Source of the DNA: Alphaproteobacteria bacterium
GTDB taxonomy: Bacteria; Pseudomonadota; Alphaproteobacteria; UBA828
Assembly (NCBI GenBank): GCA_022820945.1
Contig: JAJEEP010000036.1
Coordinates: 1-64,000 of the forward strand
Length of the DNA stretch: 64,000 nucleotides
Direction: 5' to 3'
Part shown: piece after piece, positions 8,693 through 17,636 of the stretch
Layout of the letters: each line of letters starts with the position of its first letter
Position numbering within the stretch: position 1 is the stretch's first letter
Translations under genes and position numbers: made by a program
Notes under the pieces: model-generated
Database searches by the model: none
What the model saw: the letters and a program-made list of their open reading frames with translations, nothing else
Told to the model about the DNA's origin: nothing

Positions 8693-9169
8693 GTGGTGGT
8701 GGTGGCGCTTGCCGGGCCTGCGGAGGAGCGGGACGCGATGGCGACGCAACTGATCGAGACGCTGAGCGCCCGCGGCCGCCGCGTCGCCGTCATTGCCGCG
8801 AGCCCCGGCCCGCTCGCCGTCGACGAGCCGGGCAAGGACAGCTACGAGCACGCCGCCGCCGGCGCCCGCGATGTCGTCGTGGTCTCCGGCCGGCGCTGGG
8901 CCCGTGTGCACCGCAACGACCCGCCGGCAGCGCCGCGTGCCGCCGCCCTCGCGGCGCTTGCGGACGATGCGGACGTCGTGCTGGCGCTGGGTTTCGAGGA
9001 TCATGCCGCGCCCCGGCTCACGGTCGAGCCCGGCCCCGCAGGCGAGGCCGGCGCAGGGCTGCGGGTGCTCGCCGAGGACGGCCGCCGGCCGGCCTTTCGT
9101 CTTGACAAGCCGGAGGCGATCGCCGACCTAGTCGAGCGTCTTTCCGAGGAAAGTTCCCAGAATGAGTGA
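8693..9169 (+). CDS. MobB-like protein with a degenerate nucleotide-binding loop
   Basis: 158 residues resembling MobB, the GTP-binding partner of MobA in molybdopterin guanine dinucleotide synthesis. The MobB pattern is seen in RVAVIAASPGPLAVDEPGKDSYEHAAAGA and VSGRRWARVH, then ADVVLALGFEDH. The N-terminal P-loop, normally of the form GxSGSGKT, is replaced by ALAGPAEERDAM (residues 5-16), with no lysine-serine/threonine pair. Nucleotide binding of the usual kind is therefore unlikely. GTG 8693 is the start; the stop at 9167-9169 overlaps the ATG of the coxD gene. Either a cofactor-handling protein that no longer uses GTP, or a decaying paralogue. Confidence 0.7.
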   Translation: MVVVALAGPAEERDAMATQLIETLSARGRRVAVIAASPGPLAVDEPGKDSYEHAAAGARDVVVVSGRRWARVHRNDPPAAPRAAALAALADDADVVLALGFEDHAAPRLTVEPGPAGEAGAGLRVLAEDGRRPAFRLDKPEAIADLVERLSEESSQNE

Positions 9170-10088
9170 CGGCGTGGCGATCCCCGACTCCGTCGACAAG
9201 ACGCTCGCGCTGCTCTCCGGCGGCGACTACGTGGCGGATCGCAACCTGGCGACCAGCCTGTTCATCGCCTTCCGCCTCAACCGCCCGCTGTTCCTGGAGG
9301 GCGAGGCCGGCGTCGGCAAGACCGCGCTCGCCTCTGTGCTCGCTGAGCGGCTCGGGCGCTCCCTGCTGCGCCTCCAGTGCTACGAGGGGCTCGACGTTTC
9401 GTCCGCCGTCTACGAGTGGAACTACGCGCGGCAGATGATCGAAATTCGCCTGTCCGAGGCGATGGGCGACCGCGACCGCCAGACCCTCGCCGGCGACATC
9501 TTCTCTGAGCGCTTCCTCATCGGCCGGCCGCTGTTGGAGGCGCTCCGCCCCCATGACGAAGGCCCGCCGGTGCTGCTGATCGACGAGCTCGATCGCGCCG
9601 ACGAGCCCTTCGAGGCCTTCCTGCTGGAGGTGCTCGCCGACTACCAGATCACGATCCCGGAGATCGGCACCGTCCGCGCGGCAGAGCCCCCCATCGTGCT
9701 CATCACCTCCAACCGCACCCGCGAGATTCACGACGCGCTCAAGCGGCGCTGCCTCTATCACTGGATCGACTACCCGGATGCCCAGCGCGAACGCGAGATC
9801 CTGCGCGTGCGCGTGCCCGATGCCGACCCGCGCCTGACCCACGAGGTCGTGGCCTTCGTGCAGCAGCTCCGCGAGGTCGATTTCTTCAAGTCGCCGGGCG
9901 TCGCCGAGAGCATCGACTGGCTGCGCGCGCTCTCCACGCTCGCGCAGGAGAGCCTCGATCCCGCCATCGTCGACCAGACCCTTGGCGTCCTCCTGAAGTA
10001 CCAGGACGATATCGACAAGGCGCGCGGCGGCGAGACGCAGCGTATCCTTGCGGATGTCGGCACCGGGATGACCGCCGTCGCGGAGTGA
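9162..10088 (+). CDS. coxD: CoxD-like MoxR-family AAA+ ATPase
   Basis: 308 residues. Walker A GEAGVGKT at 47-54, Walker B LLIDELD (about 140-146), sensor 1 region VLITSNRTREIHDALKRRC, which also marks the MoxR group. CoxD is the ATPase that helps mature the Mo/Cu centre of CO dehydrogenase; related ATPases normally act with a von Willebrand domain partner (CoxE). No CoxE gene is in the window, an unusual absence. ATG 9162 lies inside the end of the MobB-like gene, so the two are coupled. Confidence 0.87.
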   Translation: MSDGVAIPDSVDKTLALLSGGDYVADRNLATSLFIAFRLNRPLFLEGEAGVGKTALASVLAERLGRSLLRLQCYEGLDVSSAVYEWNYARQMIEIRLSEAMGDRDRQTLAGDIFSERFLIGRPLLEALRPHDEGPPVLLIDELDRADEPFEAFLLEVLADYQITIPEIGTVRAAEPPIVLITSNRTREIHDALKRRCLYHWIDYPDAQREREILRVRVPDADPRLTHEVVAFVQQLREVDFFKSPGVAESIDWLRALSTLAQESLDPAIVDQTLGVLLKYQDDIDKARGGETQRILADVGTGMTAVAE

Positions 10089-10136
10089 GGCAGGGGCGCT
10101 CGCCGCCCGCAATCGGCGCAGCACGGGAGAGCAGCG

Positions 10137-10469
10137 ATGAGTTCGCACCAGGCCGCACAGGAAGACATTCTGAGCACCGCCGCCCGCTGGCGCGACGAGG
10201 GCAAGCAGGTGGCGCTCGCCACCGTGATCGCCACCTGGGGCTCCTCGCCCCGCCCGGTCGGCAGCCAGCTCGTCGCCGACGGCGACGGCCATTTCGAGGG
10301 CTCGGTCTCCGGCGGCTGCATCGAGGGCGCAGTGATCGAGGAGGCCCGCAAGGTCATGGGGTCGGGCGCGCCCAGCGTGCTCGAATTCGGCGTCTCCAAC
10401 GAGCAGGCGTGGGAGGTCGGTCTCGCCTGCGGCGGCACCGTTCGCGTGCTGGTCGAGCGGGTCGAGTGA
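10137..10469 (+). CDS. XdhC/CoxI family protein, N-terminal domain only
   Basis: 110 residues corresponding to the first domain of XdhC/CoxI proteins, which bring molybdenum cofactor to xanthine dehydrogenase-type enzymes. Motifs: ATVIATWGSSPRPVGSQL and GSVSGGCIEGAVIEEA, with the conserved cysteine C61, and a later CGGT. Start ATG 10137 after AGAGCAGCG. The partner Rossmann domain is in the next gene, 10 bases downstream, so the usual single protein is split in two here. Confidence 0.85.
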   Translation: MSSHQAAQEDILSTAARWRDEGKQVALATVIATWGSSPRPVGSQLVADGDGHFEGSVSGGCIEGAVIEEARKVMGSGAPSVLEFGVSNEQAWEVGLACGGTVRVLVERVE

Positions 10470-10479
10470 GCGGGCAGCG

Positions 10480-11190
10480 ATGCAGCGCACGATCCTCGAC
10501 CGGCTGAACGGCGACCGCGCGTCCGACCGCGCGGTTGCGCTCGTCACGGCGCTCACCAATGGCGCGCAGGCGCTGGTCTACGCCGACGGAGAGGCGGCGG
10601 GCGAAGCGCTGCCCGATGCGGTGGCGGAGGAAGCCCGCGCCGCGCTCCGTGCCGACAAGAGCCAGCAGGTGGAGGTCGGCGGCGAGACCTGGTTCGTCCA
10701 CGTCCACAACCCGCCGGCCCGCATGGTCATCGTCGGCGCCGTCCACATCACGCAGGCGCTGGCAGGCATGGCCGAGGCCGCCGGCTACTCCGTGATCGTC
10801 TGCGACCCGCGCCGTGCCTTCGCCGATGCCGCTCGCTTCCCCGCCATCGAGGTCTCGACCGAGTGGCCGGACGACGCGCTGAACCGGCTCGTGCCCGATC
10901 ACCGCACAGCCGTGGTGACGCTCACCCACGACCCAAAAATCGACGACCCGGCGCTCGAGGTCGCGGTGCGCGCGCCGGTCTTCTACATCGGTGCGCTGGG
11001 CAGCCGGCGGACCCACGGCAAGCGGCTGGAGCGCCTGCGCGAGAAGGGTTTCTCCGACGACGAGCTGGGGCGCATCCATGCCCCCATCGGGCTTGCCATC
11101 GGCGCGCGTTCGCCGGCCGAGATCGCGGTCTCGATCATGGCCGAGGTGACGCAGGTGCGCCGCCAGCCGCCCGAGGGTAAAAGCAAGTGA
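10480..11190 (+). CDS. XdhC/CoxF family protein, Rossmann domain
   Basis: 236 residues: about 75 N-terminal residues without clear motif, then the XdhC Rossmann domain (PPARMVIVGAVHITQALAGMAEAAGY, about 78-103; HDPKIDDPALEVA; FYIGALGSRRTHGKRLERL; IGLAIGARSPAEIAVSI). In typical members the first loop reads GAGHVA; here it is GAVHIT, so the dinucleotide-binding glycine pattern is altered. Works with the preceding half-protein in molybdenum cofactor insertion or sulfuration (family knowledge). Confidence 0.85.
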   Translation: MQRTILDRLNGDRASDRAVALVTALTNGAQALVYADGEAAGEALPDAVAEEARAALRADKSQQVEVGGETWFVHVHNPPARMVIVGAVHITQALAGMAEAAGYSVIVCDPRRAFADAARFPAIEVSTEWPDDALNRLVPDHRTAVVTLTHDPKIDDPALEVAVRAPVFYIGALGSRRTHGKRLERLREKGFSDDELGRIHAPIGLAIGARSPAEIAVSIMAEVTQVRRQPPEGKSK

Positions 11191-11200
11191 TCGCCGCCCC

Positions 11201-12868
11201 ATGATCTTCGGCGACGTGCCGGTCGCGGAGGCCGAGGGCCTGATCCTCGCCCACAGCGTGCGCCTGCCCGGCGGCGCCTTCAAGAAGGGGCGCGTGCTCT
11301 CCGCCGAGGATATCGAGGCGTTACTGGCGGCAAAGATCGAGACCGTCTCCGGCGCGCGCCTGGAGCCCGACGACGTGGGCGAGGACGAGGCGGCGCAAGC
11401 CGTCGCGCGCGCGGTCGCCGGGCCGGGGCTCACGCTGGGCGACGCCTTCACCGGCCGCTGCAACATCTTCGCCGAGGGCCACGGCCTCGCCGCGATCGAC
11501 GACGCGCGGGTGGACCGGCTCAACCTCCTCGACGAGGCCATGACCCTCGGCACCGTCGCCCCCCACGCCCTGGTCGAGGCGGGCCAGATGGTGGCGACGG
11601 TCAAGGTCATCCCCTTCGCCGCGTCGCGCGCAGTGGTGGATCGCTGCGTCGAGATCGCGGCGGACGGCGGGCCGATGCTGGGGCTCGCGCCGCTCAGGGC
11701 GCGCACGGTCGGGCTGATCCAGACCCGCCTGCCAGGGACGCGGGAGAGCGTGCTCGATTCCACCACCGGCGCGGTCGCGACGCGCCTCGCCCAGCTCGAC
11801 GGCGCGCTTGCCGCCGAGGTCCGCTGCGCCCACAGCCGCGCCGAGGTGGCGGAGGCGGTGGACCAGCTTCACGGGCGCGGCTGCGACATCATCCTCATCG
11901 CCGGCGCCTCGGCCATCGTCGACCGGCGCGACGTGGTGCCGGCGGCGGTCGTGGAAGCCGGCGGCGCCATCGACCATTTCGGCATGCCCGTCGATCCCGG
12001 CAACCTGCTCCTCCTCGCCCGCCTCGGCGAGACGCGAGTGCTCGGGCTGCCCGGCTGCGCCCGCTCGCTCAAGCTCAACGGCTTCGACTGGGTGCTGCAG
12101 CGCATCTTCGCGGGCGTCGAGGTCACCGCCTCCGACATCATGCGCATGGGGGCGGGCGGCCTGCTGATGGAGATCCCGAGCCGGCCCTTGCCCCGCAACC
12201 GCGCCTCGCCGCGGAGCGCCGCGCGCGAAGGAGAGGCGGTGGCCCCCGCGGCTCCGCCCCGCATCGCGGCGGTGGTGCTCGCGGCCGGGCAGTCGCGGCG
12301 CATGGGCGCGCTCAACAAGCTCCTGATCGAGGTGGACGGCGAGCCGATGGTGCGTCGCGTCGCTTCCGCCGCGCTCGCCTCCAAGACGGCGCCGGTGGTC
12401 GTGGTGACCGGCCACGAGGCCGAGCGCGTGCAGGCCGCGCTCGCCGGGCTCGATGTGACCTACGCCCACAATCCCGACTACGCCGAGGGCATGAGCAGCT
12501 CGCTCCAGTGCGGCGTCGACGCGCTCGACCCCGCGCGAGCCCCGGAGATCGACGGTACCGTGGTCTGCCTCGGCGACATGCCGCGCACCTCGGCGGACCT
12601 GATCGACCGGCTCATCGCGGGCTTCAATCCGCTGGAAGGCCGCGCCATCGGCGTCCCCACCTATCGCGGCAAGCGCGGCAATCCCGTGCTCTGGGCGGCG
12701 CGCTTCTTCGCCGAGATCCGCAACCTCTCCGGCGATGTCGGCGCGCGCCACCTGATCGGCGACCACGCGGATGCGATCTACGAGGTCGAGAGCCCCGATC
12801 ACTCCGTGACCATCGACGTGGACACGCCCGAGGCCCTGGATGCCTTACGTCCCGCCGCCGCCCGCTGA
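11201..12868 (+). CDS. Fusion of molybdopterin-binding (MoeA/MoCF-like) domain and MocA/MobA-type nucleotidyltransferase
   Basis: 555 residues. Residues 1-340: molybdopterin-binding region, with ILIAGASAIVDRRDVVPAAVVEAGG and GMPVDPGNLLLLA, ending in LGLPGCARSLKLNGFDWVLQRI. After a linker (about 330-353) follows a nucleotidyltransferase domain (354-555) with VVLAAGQSRRMGALNKLL, CLGDMPRTSADLI and the GNPVLWAARFF segment, as in MocA (molybdopterin cytosine dinucleotide synthesis). MCD is the cofactor form used by CO dehydrogenase-type hydroxylases, which fits the CoxG/CoxD/XdhC neighbours. The start ATG 11201 lies 11 bases behind the previous stop. Confidence 0.85.
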   Translation: MIFGDVPVAEAEGLILAHSVRLPGGAFKKGRVLSAEDIEALLAAKIETVSGARLEPDDVGEDEAAQAVARAVAGPGLTLGDAFTGRCNIFAEGHGLAAIDDARVDRLNLLDEAMTLGTVAPHALVEAGQMVATVKVIPFAASRAVVDRCVEIAADGGPMLGLAPLRARTVGLIQTRLPGTRESVLDSTTGAVATRLAQLDGALAAEVRCAHSRAEVAEAVDQLHGRGCDIILIAGASAIVDRRDVVPAAVVEAGGAIDHFGMPVDPGNLLLLARLGETRVLGLPGCARSLKLNGFDWVLQRIFAGVEVTASDIMRMGAGGLLMEIPSRPLPRNRASPRSAAREGEAVAPAAPPRIAAVVLAAGQSRRMGALNKLLIEVDGEPMVRRVASAALASKTAPVVVVTGHEAERVQAALAGLDVTYAHNPDYAEGMSSSLQCGVDALDPARAPEIDGTVVCLGDMPRTSADLIDRLIAGFNPLEGRAIGVPTYRGKRGNPVLWAARFFAEIRNLSGDVGARHLIGDHADAIYEVESPDHSVTIDVDTPEALDALRPAAAR

Positions 12869-14006
12869 CGGCGGAGCCGGCGGAGGCGCCGAGTCCGTCC
12901 TCCTCACCCCCGGCCCGCTCACCACCCGGCCCGAGACCCGCGCTGCCATGGACCGCGACTGGGGCTCGCGCGATCCCGCGTTCATCGCGCTCACCGCGGC
13001 CGTGCGCCGGCGCCTGCTCGCGCTCGCCAACGCGGGCGAGGCCTTCACCTGCGTGCCGATGCAGGGCAGCGGCACCTTCGCGGTCGAGGCCCAGCTCGGC
13101 ACGCTGGTCCCACGCGACGGCCAACTGCTGATCCTCGTCAACGGCGCCTACGGCCGGCGCATGGCCGAGATCTGCCGCCGCGCGGGCCGCGCTCACAGCG
13201 TGCTGGAGACCGGCGAGACCGAGCCGCCCCGGAGGGCGGCGGCGCTTGCCGAGCGGCTCGCGGCCGAGCCCGATATCACCGATGTCGCCCTGGTCCACTG
13301 CGAGACCACCACCGGCATCCTCAACCCGCTCGCCGACCTTGCCGCCACCGTGAGCGGGGCCGGCCGCCGCCTCCACGTGGACGCCATGAGCTCCTTCGGC
13401 GGCATCCCCATCGACCTCGCGCGCATTCCGCTCACGAGCCTCGCGGCGTCGGCCAACAAGTGCCTCGAAGGCGCGCCCGGCGTCGGTTTCGTCATCGTCC
13501 GCGCCGACCACCTCGCGACCTGCGCCGACAACGCCCACGCCGTGAGCCTGGATCTGCACGGCCAATGGAAGGGGCTGGAGGCGAACGGCCAGTGGCGCTT
13601 CACGCCGCCCACGCACGTTCTCGCCGCGCTCGACCGGGCCTTGGATGCGCTCGACGACGAGGGCGGTGTCGCCGGCCGTTTCGCCCGCTACTGGGAGAAC
13701 TGCCGCACCCTGGTCGAAGGCATGCGGGGCCTCGGGTTCGAGACGCTGCTGGAGGACGCCGTGCAGGCGCCGATCATCGTGACCTTCCGCGCGCCCGCCG
13801 ATCCCGCCTGGCACTTCCAGTCGTTCTACGACCGGCTCGCGGCACAGGGCTTCGTGATCTATCCCGGCAAGCTCGCGCAGGTGGAGAGCTTTCGGGTCGG
13901 CTGCATCGGCGCCTTCCGCGCCGACATCATGGCTCGCTTCGTCGCAGCGGCCGAGGCCGTGCTGCGCGAGATGGGCATGGCCAGCGGCGCACCGGCGCCC
14001 TCCTAG
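12840..14006 (+). CDS. phnW: Class V aminotransferase, 2-aminoethylphosphonate--pyruvate transaminase type
   Basis: 388 residues with the PhnW pattern: LLTPGPLTT (22-30), PMQGSGTFAVEA (48-59 region), HCETTTGILNP, the aspartate in HVDAMSSFGG, and the PLP lysine K207 in ASANKCLEG. The enzyme would turn 2-aminoethylphosphonate and pyruvate into phosphonoacetaldehyde and alanine. No PhnX, PhnA/Y or phosphonate transporter is nearby, and it overlaps the MoeA/MocA fusion by 29 bases, so a different amino donor is possible. The first about 20 residues (proline/glycine-rich) lie in the overlap and may not be part of the domain. Confidence 0.78.
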   Translation: MPYVPPPPADGGAGGGAESVLLTPGPLTTRPETRAAMDRDWGSRDPAFIALTAAVRRRLLALANAGEAFTCVPMQGSGTFAVEAQLGTLVPRDGQLLILVNGAYGRRMAEICRRAGRAHSVLETGETEPPRRAAALAERLAAEPDITDVALVHCETTTGILNPLADLAATVSGAGRRLHVDAMSSFGGIPIDLARIPLTSLAASANKCLEGAPGVGFVIVRADHLATCADNAHAVSLDLHGQWKGLEANGQWRFTPPTHVLAALDRALDALDDEGGVAGRFARYWENCRTLVEGMRGLGFETLLEDAVQAPIIVTFRAPADPAWHFQSFYDRLAAQGFVIYPGKLAQVESFRVGCIGAFRADIMARFVAAAEAVLREMGMASGAPAPS

Positions 14007-14109
14007 ACGCGCTGACTATGACCGCTGCGAGATATCCGCACTCGCTTCCACAGGCATAGACATCCGTGTAGAACGCCCGCACCCGGCGGTCGGGCGGACG
14101 GACGGATCG

Positions 14110-17100
14110 ATGAGCGGCTTCGAACGAATACTGGTTGCGAACCGGGGCGAGATCGCCATTCGCGTCCTGCGTGCCGCCTACGAGATGGGCAAGGCCACGG
14201 TCGCGGTCTATGCGGAGGAAGACCACCTCTCCCTCCACCGCTTCAAGGCCGACGAGTCATACCGCATCGGCGCGGGGCGCGGCCCTGTCACCGCCTACCT
14301 CGCCGTGGACGACATCATCCGCGTCGCCACGGACACGCGGAGCGACGCCATCCATCCGGGCTACGGCTTCCTCTCCGAATCGCCCGAGTTCGCCGAGGCT
14401 TGCGCCGATGCCAAGATCGCCTTCATCGGCCCGCGGCCGGAGACGTTGCGCCTGCTCGGCGACAAGGTCTCCGCGCGCGCCATCGCGGCCCAGGCCGGCG
14501 TGCCCACGGTGCCCGCGACCGACGCGCTGCCTCAGGAGCCTGCGGCGGCGCTCGCGCTGGCAAGAGACGTGGGATTCCCCGGGATACTCAAGGCCAGCTG
14601 GGGCGGCGGCGGGCGCGGCATGCGCAGGGTCGAGACCGAGGACGAGTTCGAGGCCGCGCTGCTCGCGGCCCGGCGCGAGGCGGATGCCGCCTTCGGCAAG
14701 GACGACGTCTACCTGGAGCGCTTCATCCGCCGGGCCCGGCACCTGGAGGTCCAGATCCTGGCGGACGCTCACGGCCGGATCGTCCACCTGTTCGAGCGCG
14801 ATTGCTCGGTGCAGCGGCGCAACCAGAAGATCGTGGAGTGCGCGCCGGCCCCTGGCCTTACGGCCGCGCAGCGCGACGAGCTCACCGGCTACGCGCTCGC
14901 CATCGCCCGCGCGGCCGATTACCTCAACGCGGGCACGGTGGAGTTCCTGCACGATCTCGACACCGGCAGCTTTCACTTCATCGAGGTCAACCCGCGTATC
15001 CAGGTGGAGCACACCGTCACCGAGCAGGTGACTGGCATCGACCTGGTTAGGGCGCAGATCCGCGTGGCCGAGGGCGGTGCCATCGGGAGCGAGCCGGACG
15101 ACGCCTGTCCGCCGCAGGACGAGATCGCGCTGCGCGGCCACGCGGTGCAATGCCGGATCACCACCGAGGATCCGCTCGACCGCTTCATCCCCGACTACGG
15201 GCGGATCACCGCCTACCGCGCCGCCACCGGCTTCGGCATTCGCCTCGACGGCGGCACCGCGTACACCGGCGCGGTCATCACCCGCCACTACGATTCGCTC
15301 CTGGAGAAGGTCACCGCGTGGGCCTCCTCGCGCGAGGGCGCCATCGACCGCATGCGCCGCGCGCTGCAGGAGTTCCGCATCCGCGGCGTCGCCACCAACA
15401 TCGACTTTCTGGAACGGCTGGTCGGCGACGAGGCGTTTCGCCAGGGCCAGGTGACCACCCGCTTCATCGACGACAACCCGGAGCTGCTCGCCTTCGCCCG
15501 CCCGCGCGATCGCGCAAGCCGCCTGCTGCGCTACATCGCCGAGACCACGGTCAACGGCCACCCGGAGGTGAAGGACCGGCCCGCGCCGCCGGCCCACGCC
15601 CGCAATCCGAGCCCGCCGCCGCTCCACGCGAAGGAGCCCGCAGCCGGCGCGAAGGCGCTGCTCGATGCCGAGGGGCCGGAAGCGGTCGCGGCCTGGATGC
15701 TGGCGCAGGAGCGCACGCTGGTCACCGACACCACCATGCGGGACGCGCATCAGTCCCTGCTCGCGACCCGCATGCGCACCTACGATCTCTGCCAGATCGC
15801 CGATGCCTACGCCTACAACCTGCCGCAGCTCTTCTCGCTGGAATGCTGGGGCGGCGCCACCTTCGACGTGGCGCTGCGCTTCCTCAACGAGTGCCCGTGG
15901 GAGCGTCTGGAGCGCCTGAGGTCGCGTGTTCCGAACATCCTGCTGCAGATGCTGCTGCGCGCCTCCAACGGCGTGGGCTACACCAACTACCCGGACAACG
16001 TGGTCCGGGGCTTCGTCGCCCGCGCCGCGGCTTCCGGCATTGACGTCTTCCGCATCTTCGATCCGCTGAACTCGGTCGAGAACATGCGCGTCGCGGTCGA
16101 TGCGGTGCTGGAGACCGGGAAGCTCTGCGAGGCGGCGATCTGCTACACCGGCGACCTGCACGATCCGAGCCGCAGCCGCTACGACCGCGCGTACTACCTC
16201 CGCATGGCCCGCGAGCTGCGCGACGCCGGCACCCACATCCTCGGCATCAAGGACATGGCGGGGCTGGTCAAGCCCGCCGCCGCCCGCGAGCTGGTCCATG
16301 CGCTCAAGGAGGAGACCGGGCTTCCCGTCCACTTCCACACCCACGACACCTCCGGCATCGCTGCCGCCAGCGTGCTCACGGCAGTGGAGGCGGGCGTCGA
16401 CGCGGTGGACCTCGCCATGGACAGCCTCTCCGGCTTCACCTCCCAGCCCTGCCTCGGCTCGGTGGTGGAGGCGCTGCGCGGCCAGCCGCGCGACACCGGG
16501 CTCGACCCGGCCTGCGTGCGCGAGATTTCCGATTACTGGGAGGTGGTGCGCGCGGAGTACGCGGCGTTCGAGACCGACATGCGTGCGCCGGCGTCCGAGG
16601 TCTACCTGCACGAGATGCCGGGCGGGCAGTTCACCAACCTGCGCGAGCAGGCGCGCGCCCTCGGCCTCGCCGAACGCTGGCACGAGGTGGCCCAGGCCTA
16701 TGCCGAGGTCAATCGAATGTTCGGCGATATCGTGAAGGTGACGCCGACCTCCAAGGTGGTGGGCGATCTGGCGCTGGTGATGGTCTCCGGCAACCTCACG
16801 CGCGCCGATGTCGAGAACGCGGACCGCGAGATCGCCTTTCCGGAGTCTGTCGTGGGCCTTTTTCGGGGCGAGCTTGGCCGCATGCCGGGCGGATTCCCCG
16901 AGCCACTTGCGAGCAAGATTCTGAAGGGCGAGGCGCCCATCGAAGGGCGGCCCGGCGCGGTCCTCCCGCCCGTGGATTTCGAGGCGGAACGCGCGCGGGC
17001 GAAGGAGGAGACCGGCTGGTCGCTCCCGGACGAGGACCTCTACTCCTGGCTCTTCTACCCCAAGGTGTTCAAGGACTACGCGGCCCTGCACGAGATCTAC

Positions 17101-17562
17101 GGGCCGGTCTCCGCGCTGCCGACCGACGTCTACTTCTACGGCCTCGCACCCAGGCGCGAGGTCTCGGTCGAGATCGAGCGCGGGCACACCCTGGTCATCC
17201 GTTGCCTGGCCGTCGGCGAGACCGACGAGGAGGGCGCGGTGCGCGTCTTCTTCGAGCTGAACGGCCAGCCGCGCACGGTCAAGGTGGAGAACCGCGAGGC
17301 CTCGGCGAGCGTGGTGCGCCGGCCCAAGGCCGATCCCGCCAACCCGCGCCACGTCTCGGCCCCGATGCCGGGCGTCGTGGCCTCGGTGGCGGTGGCAAGC
17401 GGGCGCCACGTCGTGGCCGGCGACCTGCTGATGACCGTCGAAGCCATGAAGATGGAAACCGCCCTCCACGCCGAGCGCGACGGCACCGTCGCCGCCCTGC
17501 ACGTGGCGGCCGGCCAGTCCGTCGAGGCCAAGGACCTCCTGCTCGAATACGCCGAGGCTTGA
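14110..17562 (+). CDS. pyc: Pyruvate carboxylase
   Basis: 1150 residues, the usual length of single-chain pyruvate carboxylase. Order: biotin carboxylase (about 1-450; ATP-grasp glycine loop SWGGGGRGMR), carboxyltransferase (about 530-800; TMRDAHQSLLATRMRTYD and the GIKDMAGL segment), PYC allosteric/linker part, and biotinyl domain with the target lysine K1114 in EAMKMETA. It makes oxaloacetate from pyruvate and bicarbonate. Start ATG 14110. The last 27 codons (17482-17562) occur a second time at 18207-18287 behind the toxin-antitoxin genes. Confidence 0.95.
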   Translation: MSGFERILVANRGEIAIRVLRAAYEMGKATVAVYAEEDHLSLHRFKADESYRIGAGRGPVTAYLAVDDIIRVATDTRSDAIHPGYGFLSESPEFAEACADAKIAFIGPRPETLRLLGDKVSARAIAAQAGVPTVPATDALPQEPAAALALARDVGFPGILKASWGGGGRGMRRVETEDEFEAALLAARREADAAFGKDDVYLERFIRRARHLEVQILADAHGRIVHLFERDCSVQRRNQKIVECAPAPGLTAAQRDELTGYALAIARAADYLNAGTVEFLHDLDTGSFHFIEVNPRIQVEHTVTEQVTGIDLVRAQIRVAEGGAIGSEPDDACPPQDEIALRGHAVQCRITTEDPLDRFIPDYGRITAYRAATGFGIRLDGGTAYTGAVITRHYDSLLEKVTAWASSREGAIDRMRRALQEFRIRGVATNIDFLERLVGDEAFRQGQVTTRFIDDNPELLAFARPRDRASRLLRYIAETTVNGHPEVKDRPAPPAHARNPSPPPLHAKEPAAGAKALLDAEGPEAVAAWMLAQERTLVTDTTMRDAHQSLLATRMRTYDLCQIADAYAYNLPQLFSLECWGGATFDVALRFLNECPWERLERLRSRVPNILLQMLLRASNGVGYTNYPDNVVRGFVARAAASGIDVFRIFDPLNSVENMRVAVDAVLETGKLCEAAICYTGDLHDPSRSRYDRAYYLRMARELRDAGTHILGIKDMAGLVKPAAARELVHALKEETGLPVHFHTHDTSGIAAASVLTAVEAGVDAVDLAMDSLSGFTSQPCLGSVVEALRGQPRDTGLDPACVREISDYWEVVRAEYAAFETDMRAPASEVYLHEMPGGQFTNLREQARALGLAERWHEVAQAYAEVNRMFGDIVKVTPTSKVVGDLALVMVSGNLTRADVENADREIAFPESVVGLFRGELGRMPGGFPEPLASKILKGEAPIEGRPGAVLPPVDFEAERARAKEETGWSLPDEDLYSWLFYPKVFKDYAALHEIYGPVSALPTDVYFYGLAPRREVSVEIERGHTLVIRCLAVGETDEEGAVRVFFELNGQPRTVKVENREASASVVRRPKADPANPRHVSAPMPGVVASVAVASGRHVVAGDLLMTVEAMKMETALHAERDGTVAALHVAAGQSVEAKDLLLEYAEA

Positions 17563-17569
17563 GCTTGGG

Positions 17570-17629
17570 CCTCCGTCGTTCCGCTTGACGTATCTCAATT
17601 GAGATGCATACCGTTGGCAACGACGGAGG
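17570..17629. promoter_or_regulatory. Promoter/operator and long inverted repeat of the toxin-antitoxin operon
   Basis: A -35-like TTGACG (17585-17590) is followed by the perfect 14-base palindrome ATCTCAATTGAGAT (17592-17605), a position and form typical of the self-repression operator of RelB-type antitoxins. Two perfect 11-base arms, CCTCCGTCGTT (17570-17580) and AACGACGGAGG (17619-17629), enclose this promoter; the right arm contains the antitoxin ribosome site. In a transcript reading through from pyc these arms could pair and hide that site; a transcript starting at the internal promoter would lack the left arm. The pairing is seen, the function is inferred. Confidence 0.65.
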
Positions 17630-17636
17630 ATGTCCC

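Noticed and set aside
14257-17598. 1113-residue open frame antisense to pyc
   Set aside because: Composition (H, R, G, D, V rich without domains) is that of an antisense shadow of a GC-rich gene; the plus strand encodes a complete pyruvate carboxylase.
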